DNA from: Molanna angustata
Taxonomy: Eukaryota; Arthropoda; Insecta; Trichoptera; Molannidae
Reading direction: 5' to 3'
NCBI GenBank assembly: GCA_963576475.1
Contig: OY754972.1
Location: 10,747,062-10,811,061, forward strand
Length of the DNA: 64,000 nt
In this document: positions 38,501 to 50,500 of the stretch, one piece after another
Numbering within the stretch: position 1 is the first letter of the stretch
Layout of the letters: every line of letters starts with the position of its first letter
Notes under the pieces: model-generated
Databases searched by the model: none
What the model saw: only the letters and a program-made list of their open reading frames with translations
What the model was told of the DNA's origin: nothing
Position numbers and translations under genes: made by a program

Positions 38501-41500
38501 TTTGTTTTGTTTTAATAGTATTTAAGTGTTATATATATTTTCTTTTACTCTTATTCTTTTGCTGTTGTACATACACAATGTTGTCATACTTTGTAATCTG
38601 GTTGGTTGGAAGAAATTGCCTAGTGGCAATAAGCCCACCAGTGTACAATTATATTTGTTTATATTATGTACAGGAAGATGTATAAATAAATAAATAAATG
38701 AAATAGTAATGTGTTCGGAAGATGGATTCGTACATAGATTGATTGATTTTCAACTGTTATCATTCTTTTGAGCAGTGTTTATAGTCCTACAGAATTCAGT
38801 ATTATGGTTTGAGCAGTGTTTATAGTCCTACAGAATCCAGTATTATGGTTTGTATTTAGTATTTATGTATATTCTTAGATTGATATTTTTCCTTTACTAA
38901 CCATACTGTTTTTGAGGACTAAAAACAACCTCTTTACCTTTTTAAAACAAATTGCTCTTCATGGTCACAAGTTCTAACATTTCCAATGAGCCTTGGTAAA
39001 TTCCTTGGATAGATAGCATTGTAGAATTCTTGTTGAAATGTTAATACAGTGTCCCTCACTGAGTCAGGAACTAATCACTCCTGACAGTTGTTGTGTTTAT
39101 AGTATTGTGTCATTTTGTATTGGAATTAATTGATAAAATTTTCAGATGATTGGAAAAGTGCAATACAGATGTATAGAACAGGTGATCAATGGGAAGATGC
39201 ATACAGAGTAGCGCAACAACATGCTCCACCACAAATTCAAGAACAGGTTTTACGAACTTGAAGTTTATTTAATACTAGAAGACCTGCACGGAGTTGTCTG
39301 TCCACTCTACTATCAGAAACCTATAAAGCAGTCATCACTATTTATATCGGAGGGGGGGGGGGGGGTAGTATGCCCACAAGCTCTTTTTATATTCATTCTA
39401 AAAAACTAATCAGGTGCACAAATTTATACTCCCAGAAAAACTCAATACAAAATTTCAAGTCTCTAGGTATCATAGTTTCTTGGATACAGCAAGCACAGAC
39501 AAACAGACAGACATTTTGTTTTATTAATATGAAAAAAATATTTGTTTGGTCTAGCTCTTATTATTGTACCTTATGTTTTCCTAAAAATATCTACGACATT
39601 TTTTTTTCATATTGTTTTCTTATGTCTAAAAAAACGACTCGAAAAATGATATTGTTGATTGTGACCAAATTTATATGGGACCTCTCCTGGTGTACCCCTT
39701 TCTAGTATTAAAAAAAAACGAGTGGGTTGTGGGCAATGCTATACTCCTCACTACCAAGTAACTCCACAAAGTATCCAAATTTGTATGTAAAATATTCAGC
39801 ACTTTCATGACATGAGTGTTCTAATTATCTTTGATTTAAATATTATATCCACTATATCCTCTTGGGGTAGTGAGGTGTAACAGAACCATTAAAATCAGAT
39901 AATGTGGTAGATTTATCACTGAAAAGAATAATACTATGACAAAGTGGTAACTGAAGTCTGTTTAAAATTGGTTTCATAAGAGCTATTCTTTGAATATTTC
40001 ATATATTTTGTCACTTTTTTAGTTTATGTTTTCCCTATTTTTGACACCCCATATTTTTTTTTGCCCCATTTTTATGTGGAAATATGTTGGAATCAGTCTT
40101 GAAAAAATAATATGTTTGGATTTTTTTGAACTTAGGTTGTAGTGGCGTGGTCCAACTCTATCGAAGACTCGGCGGCCGCTGCTCGTATTCTGAGTGTTCG
40201 TGGTGCTCTGGAAGCGGGGATTCGTTGGGCAGCGAGGGGAGGACGTTGGCAGCGGGCCCTGGACCTTTGCAGATCTGGGGCACCTCACCTAGAGGGCCCC
40301 GTGAGGGCTCAGATGGCTGCACACCTCGAGGATGAGGGAAAGGTAACATGTTGTAATATTGTATTATATACTCTAAATATTGTATTATATACTCAGATGG
40401 CTGCACACCTCGAGGATGAGGGAAAGGTAACATGTTGTAATATTGTATTATATACTCTAAATATTGTATTATATTGTATTATATACTCAGATGGCTGCAC
40501 ACCTCGAGGATGAGGGAAAGGTAACATGTTGTAATATTGTATTATATACTCTAAATATTGTATTATATTGTATTATATACTCAGATGGCTGCACACCTCG
40601 AGGATGAGGGAAAGGTAACATGTTGTAATATTGTATTATATACTCTAAATATTGTATTATATTGTATTATATACTCAGATGGCTGCACACCTCGAGGATG
40701 AGGGAAAGGTAACATGTTGTAATATTGTATTATATACTCTAAATATTGTATTATATACTCAGATGGCTGCACACCTCGAGGATGAGGGAAAGGTAACATG
40801 TTGTAATATTGTATTATATACTCTAAATATTGTATTATATACTCAGATGGCTGCACACCTCGAGGATGAGGGAAAGGTAACATGTTGTAATATTGTATTA
40901 TATACTCTAAATATTGTATTATATTGTATTATATACTCAGATGGCTGCACACCTCGAGGATGAGGGAAAGGTAACATGTTGTAATATTGTATTATATACT
41001 CTAAATATTGTATTATATTGTATTATATACTCAGATGGCTGCACACCTCGAGGATGAGGGAAAGGTAACATGTTGTAATATTGTATTATATACTCTAAAT
41101 ATTGTATTATATTGTATTATATACTCAGATGGCTGCACACCTCGAGGATGAGGGAAAGGTAACATGTTGTAATATTGTATTATATACTCTAAATATTGTA
41201 TTATATTGTATTATATACTCAGATGGCTGCACACCTCGAGGATGAGGGAAAGGTAACATGTTGTAATATTGTATTATATACTCTAAATATTGTATTATAT
41301 TGTATTATATACTCAGATGGCTGCACACCTCGAGGATGAGGGAAAGGTAACATGTTGTAATATTGTATTATATACTCTAAATATTGTATTATATACTCAG
41401 ATGGCTGCACACCTCGAGGATGAGGGAAAGGTAACATGTTGTAATATTGTATTATATACTCTAAATATTGTATTATATTGTATTATATACTCAGATGGCT

Positions 41501-44500
41501 GCACACCTCGAGGATGAGGGAAAGGTAACATGTTGTAATATTGTATTATATACTCTAAATATTGTATTATATACTCAGATGGCTGCACAACTCGAGGACG
41601 AGGGAAAGGTAACATGTTGTAATATTGTATTATATACTCTAAATATTGTATTATATTGTATTATATACTCAGATGGCTGCACACCTCGAGGATGAGGGAA
41701 AGGTAACATGTTGTAATATTGTATTATATACTCTAAATATTGTATTATATTGTATTATATACTCAGATGGCTGCACACCTCGAGGATGAGGGAAAGGTAA
41801 CATGTTGTAATATTGTATTATATACTCTAAATATTGTATTATATACTCAGATGGCTGCACACCTCGAGGATGAGGGAAAGGTAACATGTTGTAATATTGT
41901 ATTATATACTCAGATGGCTGCACACCTCGAGGATGAGGGAAAGGTAACATGTTGTAATATTGTATTATATACTCTAAATATTGTATTATATACTCAGATG
42001 GCTGCACACCTCGAGGATGAGGGAAAGGTAACATGTTGTAATATTGTATTATATACTCTAAATATTGTATTATATTGTATTATATACTCAGATGGCTGCA
42101 CACCTCGAGGAGGAGGGAAAGGTAACATGTTGTAATATTGTATTATATACTCTAAATATTGTATTATATACTCAGATGGCTGCACACCTCGAGGATGAGG
42201 GAAAGGTAACATGTTGTAATATTGTATTATATACTCTAAATATTGTATTATATTGTATTATATACTCAGATGGCTGCACACCTCGAGGATGAGGGAAAGG
42301 TAACATGTTGTAATATTGTATTATATACTCTAAATACAAATTATTATTTCAAATTCCAAGGATCGTCTTATTAATAATGTGGTACAGACGTATTGTTAAA
42401 CTTTTTATTCACATATTTATTTAAGATTTAGTACACAGTTAACATACAATATACATAAACATAATATCAATCATAACAAAGCAACCATGCACACAAAAAT
42501 CCCACAAGGCAAAGCCTGTCTGTGGGTTTACCATTTAAAATATAGACAAAATTATTTTGTTAATAACATTAGATAATAATGTATTTATAAAAAATAAAAT
42601 AAAGCAAATTGCAAAGCAAATAAAACAAGTGAAACGAGTGGGTTGACACAAGTCACAAGTACAAACGAGTGAGTTGTGGCCAACGCTAAACTCCTCACTA
42701 ACAAGTCATTCTATAAAGTATTAAAATTTTGTATGGAAAATATTCAGCATTTTCATGAATGATTTTGTTATACTTATTATTTTTTTATTTAAATATTTTA
42801 TAATGGAAAATTGATAATTCTTCAATGCCATTTTATGAAAGTGATGTGTCTTTTTACCAATTTGAATTTTTACCGCTTAATATGGTCGCGCTTAATTGGA
42901 GGGTTAACGAGGTTTATAAGACAAATTGTGTTGTCTTTAAACATAATACTAAGTTATGCTTTTGATATAAATAAATTATATTATTTTTCTGTCTTAGTTG
43001 GAAGAAGCCGAAGCGGAATTTGTGAAGGGAGGCGGGGCATCAGAAGCCGTGGATATGTGGCTGCATGCTCAGCAGTATGCTCGAGCCCTTACTCTTGCAG
43101 AACAACATGCTCCTGAAAAGGTATGTATCATCTTTGTATCTCGTAAAACACTTCAAAAGATCCAAAAAAAGTATTATAATTGAATTTTTCACTGTATGTA
43201 TCTCAAACAACAAAGTGTTGTGCAATTCGGAAAATTGATTGACAATTGAATTTATTTTATGCAGGAATCCGAAGTGCTCCAAGTTTACGCTAAATGGGCT
43301 GAAGCACAGGGAGACATTACACTGTACGAAGCACTTGTCATTAGGGCTGGACATCCTCAAGAAATTATCAAATACTACAAGGAGAATGGTTATTATTTTT
43401 TTTATATGCTCTCAAATTTTATTCCAATTCCTTTAAAAAAAATTTACTATGTGATCCAATCTCAATGAAAGATTTCTTTCTGATGTCACATCATTTTGAT
43501 ATGGTTCTTGGATAAGTGTAGAGCCAAGACCTGGAAAGACTTGAAGATCGATAAGCATATAATATATAGAGACCGTCTTATTACCTCCATAGATCAGCCT
43601 CATATCTTGTAATGATATATCTCAATAGAGATAAAATATAATACATTTTTGATAAATAACTTTTAATTCAACAAGATGAACTCAGATTTACAATTTTTCT
43701 TTGGCTGGTTTGTGTGATTCCTTTCATTTAGTTTACTCTTCAATCCTATTTTTGAAGTTTATATCCATTACATCTTAAAAATAATTAGGTTTCCTCAAAT
43801 GTCATTGATTGATAAATAGTGTTATGTTTATATGGCACACTAAATGTCACCATATCTAACCAGTGTTTATTTATTTAGAAAATATTTTTAGATCTACACA
43901 ATATTTTTGTACTAGTATATATACAATTTTAACCCAAGGGTATTAAAGGAAGATTAAAGTTAATTTCCATCCATTGAGATCATTATTTTTTGCTTCCTCG
44001 GGTGAAATTCTAGTATTTATTTATTTTCCTTCTCGTTAAAGGTATGTGGAACGATGCTATAAGGGTATGTGAGGAATATTTACCTCAAGGTGTGCGTGCA
44101 CTAAAGGCTGAAGCAGCCAGACATGGAGTGGGAGAAGACGGAGAAGTGGATTCTACGGATACTCCTGATCCTGACACTATCTTGAGAAATGTCTCAGAAC
44201 ACATCAACAAGTAGGCATTTATTCAATTTATTATAAAAAACTATTTAAATTTCTTCAAAGTTGGTACGACCACTTCTGGCTTAACTTACTGTTTTTTTTA
44301 AGTTATTCATTTTAACTTATTGCAGTGTCCATCATTCGTAGCTTGTATTAAAATCAATTATTGAATCTTTTGGAATCCAAATTACCTTGTATGAGGCAAT
44401 CCAGTGGATGCGGATTCAGATCCTCCCACAACCGATATTGTTTACCTATAGTACAAGCATTTGCTTAGTTGAAGTGAAAGTCTGAAGCTGTATATTATAT

Positions 44501-47500
44501 TTTTGTTACTAGAAAGTTCTCAATATTCTACTTCATATGTATTAATTTTATCAAATTTCAAAAGATCTTTTTACTATGTAAATATTATTAATTTATTTTT
44601 GTGTATTATTTATGTGTTACAGTGAAGAATACTGGGAAGCTATTCAGGGTCTGCTGTCGCTGAATGTAGAGACAGTCGGAGCAGGTACTGTGGAACGTGC
44701 CACATTGAGAGCTGCCCGTCTTGCTAGAGACCATCTGCCAGCGCACCTTGCCAGACAGGTTGCGCCCCTTATAGGACAAAGGTTAATAATCTTCAAAAAT
44801 TATTATTTATAATATTCATATGCAACCAATGCATTGATGTAGTTTATCATGATGTAAATTGATTTAGTGAAAGCTGAACACTACAGTGCATAGTATATAA
44901 TCTATGTTTGAAATATTTAAATTTAATTCAATATGTAAATCTATTTATTAAATTAATATGTGAAATGAAAACTGCGGACCCCTTTTCAAGCAAACTGCGC
45001 GCACAGAGGAGTTTGAGTTTTGGCAAAGTTAAAGCTTACATGGAGAAGGAGTACAGAAAGCTAAAATTTATACATAATATGTGTTAAAAATACCTACATT
45101 AAATTCAATGAAAAAAAAATTCACCTAATTTTTTTTTACTCATCCTACCAATGTCAAATATGTAATATCAAACGCAGTTGTTTTATATAACAAATAAAAA
45201 TAAATTCAATAACAGAAGATGTTAAAGAAAAATACATATCTGAATACCTACTGTGAAACGGTACTTAAACAATTTTACTGAGAAAAAACAAATTACCTCT
45301 TGATGAATAGATGTTTTTTTTTATCATAGAACAGGTCCGATGATTTTTCATACTTTAAAATTTAATGAATTACGGTCTTTTGACCTCTGCGCAATCATTA
45401 GTTGTATATAAAACCTGTTTAAAGAAAGCATTATAGTAACTGTACCCTGTTTCCCTATTTGGGGTTGGCAAGAGATCTTTGGGGTAGGCTCTTATACATA
45501 TATTTCTCACTTTATTCACGTCCATGCATCATCTCATCTTCTGTTTTATACTATTCTTAATTTCCCATCCTTTAAGGTTCCATGTATTTGGTCATGCCGA
45601 CTTTTTACTGGCCAACATCTACTTTTTGTTTCTATCTTATCAGCATTGTATACCTACTTGCTTTGTCAGATGATCGTCACTCAGTTTTCTTTGTGGCCAA
45701 ACCGTCTCGAGACATTTCTCAGACAATATCTCTATTAATCATTTTTTACCGTCAATCATATCTTAATTATTAAATGTGCAATATTATATTTTTAGGTTAA
45801 CAGAAGCTGGACAGGATGAAATGGCAACTAGACTTCAAAATGCTTTATTGGCAATGCACGGAGAAACTGAGTCACATAACACAGATAATAACGGTAATAT
45901 GACTATGACTGATTCGATAGCTTAGATATTATTTGAGCATGATTGTGCATCAGCAGAAAGACAATTTCAAGATAAGATGGAATGATTTATTTAGTATAAA
46001 GAATGCCACACCTTTATAAGGAAACCTAAATTGGTATTTTTTTAAATATATTTTATTAAAATGGGCAATGTACAAAAATAAAAATTTAATAAATGAGAAT
46101 AATATAAGTAATTATAATTTAATCAGCACACATTTGATTTCATGTTACATGTACTCACTGCTGGTAACAAAATAATGAATTACTCCTGTCTAATGTGACT
46201 CCTGACAACGATCCTCGATATACAGAATATGTCCACGGACCTGATCCTTTCCAAATTGTTGTATGTGGTAACTGGTAAGGCATCTGTACCACTGTACAAT
46301 GGAATATTCCGAGCGCCGCTGGTGTTTTTTTTTTGTTTAAAAAGAACTTTGAGGTTTGACTTGTTTGTCTGTTTGGTATGTTGAAGTAAATAATTTTCAG
46401 AAGGTCTGTACAGTCAATATTGAAGTTTATTATGTCATAAAGGTACATTCAGTCTGAGGTCCTTTGTCTTTTCTATAAAGTCTCCAATTCGTGTTTGTAG
46501 GTAGTTATTACCAAATTTGTAGGTATGGTATGAAAATATTATATCCAGTAGACCTATCTGTCACTATTTAAAGGGACTGGAGAACGAAAGCACTGTTTCG
46601 AGACTGGTGGAGGAAAGTTCTCGGGGAGGCCAGGATTCATAACGGATTGTTGTGACAGAATAATGATAATGTTTATTTTAAAAATTTTGATTGATTAAAT
46701 TTATCTATCTAATTTCAGTATTGGAGGAGAGTGGGAGTAACAGAGCCGACCAGCTTGCTAGAAGAGGGGAATGGCCACTGGCAATAGAAGCTGCTACAGC
46801 TGCTGGACCCTCTGTTACCACTCGTATTGCTACACGTTGGGCTGCGGCCCTTTTACAGCATCCAGATACAGTTCAATATCAGGTATCTTCATACTAGACT
46901 TGTTGAAATGTCTGACCATGAGTTATGAAATAATCACATATTAAAGTGGAATAAACTACCTCCTGATGTCCGCGGTGCTCAAAGCAAAGACACCTTCTCT
47001 AAAAAACTAAAAACAACTTTGTTTCGCAGAGCATTACAAAATTGAGCTACCAGCGCCCTTAAATTACAATTCTGATTGATTGGCTAACAAATTATTCTCA
47101 GTTTAATAAATCTCTTGCACTTATCATGCAACTATTTTTATATATTTAACATGCACCCAATAACAACATGTCACCACCACATTCTGCAATCTTTTCAGAC
47201 TTTATTTGTGAGGCTATATATTTTTTTTATTGTTATTTATTACATAAAAGATACCTAGAGACTTAAGAATACAAATAATATAACATGCTTTCAAAATGAA
47301 TCAGCTATGTTATTAGATTTATCTAAAGCGTTTGATATATTCTCCCATGGATTACCAATAAAAAAATTATCATCTTTTGACATAAATAATATGTTGGTTC
47401 AGATCTTATCTTAGTGACAGAACACAACAAGTAGAGATAAAATAATCATATAATTTAAGCGATAGTATAGCAATCTCTTTAGGGGTTCTACAAGGCATTG

Positions 47501-50500
47501 TGCTCGGTCCAATTTTGTTCTTAATTTTTTTTTTTTTAATAATAATGAATATGTCCTTGTTAAACAAGTACATATACATCTTCTTACGTTCCCTAAAATA
47601 AGCAAATAAATGCTTGTGCCATAGGTGAATGAAATCGGTCGAGGCAGGATTCGAACTCGCGATCACTGGATTACTAGCCCAGCGCACTAACCGCTCTGCC
47701 ATCGACCCATCTTTATATCAATGATTTGTGTAATCTGAATATACCGGCCATGTTTGTAAATTTTTATGTCTCTCACAAATGTGACTTTATTTAACCTTGA
47801 CACAGGTTTATCCTAATGAGGTTGAATGCATTATGTTCTATGCAATATAAGATTTTATAAATAAATCAATGTAAATTGAACAAGAGACCTTTGTCTCAGG
47901 AGTCAGATATCTAACTAAGCCACGAAATTCGATACTATTATGTCAAAATAGAGATTTAGTAAAATAGAAGTACTCAAGACAAAAAGGTTCAGAATTTGAG
48001 TGAATATTGTTTAAATTTCAGAACCCCGATGGGTCTATGGTGGGCGGAGTCGGTGCTGCTATCCATGTTCTTTCCAGATGGGCCTCCGGAGCCCCAGGTT
48101 TTCATTCTTCCCTCTCAGCACCACTGCTGGCCAGAGCTTCGGCCCTATCCAAGGCTCCGTTCACTCTCCTCAGAGATTTGAGGAATGTCCTCCATACTGT
48201 GGTAATTATAATTAATTATTCATGCTTAATATATTCTAGAAAATGGTATTGAATAAGTTTTTGTTAAAACTGGTTTACCTACTTGTAATAGCCAAAGTAA
48301 TCCAACTGTCCTTTTGTTCAAGAGAATTTATTTTTCTTAATAGATTGAATCAAGTTAAGATCCGCATATATGATTATGTATATCTACATTTTGCATGGTA
48401 TTTTCAACTTAGAGGCAAAAAACTAGATAATTTAATTTTCTATAGAAAATACATTGTAGCATTACATCTCAAAATATTTTTAACAATTTTTGGGAAAATT
48501 GAATTTAGTGACGTTGTTTCATGCAATTTGTATGGCAAAATACACAATATCAATGGGGACATTCTTCATACATACATACATACCATCAAGCCGTTTATTT
48601 ATTCGGGGTAGGAAAAAAGATCTGAATTCCACATTATCCTATCCTGACATAGGTACATGTTTTGTATAGGATAACAAAATATTTTAAAATATCCAATAAT
48701 TTGGATTTAGTTTTGTACATATTCTTCAACTATTCATACAATCACCATCGACAGTTGGATCTCATGTGTTACATGCAACTAGTTTGTAATTTTTTTTTCC
48801 TTATTTTCAGCTAAATTGTTATACACTATTCAAGGCATAATTGGTGAACACGTAACATAAATAACACATAAAGTGATCACGTAATCCAGCCGATGACAGG
48901 TCGTAAGCCCTATAGGTGCCTCGAGTTCCTAGTTCTTCTACACTATCCCAACTTCGTCTCTATTGAGATTATTAAAAAAGTTTGTCAGTAAAAAATATTT
49001 TTTTCTAGTTGATCAACAGTGGAGGTGAAGGAGACACCGGTATAGAGAGAGGGGTGGAGGCAGCAGCCCTGATTTGTGTGAGGGAAGCATGTCGTCAGCC
49101 ACCTACTCTGAAACCTTTAGCTCTCAGGGCTGCCACTGCCATTCTCAGACATACTGATATCATTGCTGCTGATAATGGTAAAAAATATATTATATTTATT
49201 ATTTCGTATTTCTCTCTTCTTGCTTACTTAATATATGTTGTAGGAGTTTTATTATCATGATTGCTCAAGAGACACCATGTATTAGGATTTGGGTACATTG
49301 TACTCCCTCCGAAGAAGCGCACTACGTAACGTTGGGGAGAGTATGCAAACTACTAAAAAAACGTTAGCCCAGACTTTGAAAAGAGATGCGTATTGTTGAT
49401 TTTTCAACCTTTCAAAACCAACAGTTTCATACATCTGACCTGTGAAATTTGTATAAAACCAATAGTTTCAGCCTAAAGCTTAGCGTCCACAAGGGCGCAG
49501 CGAACGGATCGGATTTATGTGTATGAATTCCTTTATAGAATACTTAAATCTGTCTGATGCATGTTGCGCTATTCATGAAATGAGTTATTGTTAAATTATT
49601 TTTTATTTAAATTTCATTATGAAAAATTGATAATTCTTCAATGCCATTTTATGAAAGGGATGTGTCTTTTTAGCAATTTGAAAATAAAAATATCAAATTT
49701 TAACTCCCCACTAATATTGGGGTAGTGAGGAGTAAAATCAGCATTTCACTGTCTTTAAGTAAAAACACAGTTAATTACTTCCTAAGATTTTCAATCATTT
49801 GTTAATTTTTTTTCCTATAAATAAACTAATTTAGATATTTGTGATGGCTATCTTTTTCAATATTTGAAAAAGGTACTTGCAAATTTGGATTTTGACACTT
49901 TTGTATTTTGGCAATTACTGTGGTTTTACTTAGCTGCCCCCCTAGAGAATGTGTCATTTAGCTCAAGAAAAGAAAAAAGAAAAGATAACTCAATGTATGG
50001 AAGTGACTGGCAACTGTCACTTCCATACATTGAGTCATCTTTTCTTGATCTAAATGACACATTGTCTAGGGGGACAGAGCAGATCCTGATAGCGTGCCTT
50101 GCACAAAATGCGTCAATAATCAAATTAAACACTTATATTTTTATTTGAGTGGAAAATTTAATTATGTTAACTAATGTTGTCACAGAGGAGAAAACGTAAC
50201 TAACTAAAATATTTCTATCTGTAAACTTTCAGCATTCTACGAGGCTGGTATATTATTGCGAGAGGCGGAACGTGAGGGTGAGGCATTGGTGATGTTAAAC
50301 AGATATCTGGATTTGGCTGAAGCCGCTGATGGAGAAAGTAATGACACAGCACTGGACCATGCCGATTTTGGTAAAATACAAATATTAATGGATCTACTTT
50401 TATTTTATTTATATAATTCTTGATATTCCTGTGATGTTATTTTTTATTGATCAAGTTGATTGGCCTTATAGCAATAAACCTGCCTATGTACAGCTTCTTG

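Larger units (their letters stand above)
43389..46718. other. IFT172 introns 26-29, no recognised elements
   Basis: Between the exons given, I see AT-rich DNA only. A short coding-like stretch at 46160-46250 ([20 protein letters not shown]) is unassigned. Confidence 0.4.

Noticed and set aside
40581..42292. Overlapping open frames of 70-130 codons on both strands across the intron 24 array
   Set aside because: They are translations of the tandem repeat ([19 protein letters not shown]... and its reverse), with no independent coding signal.
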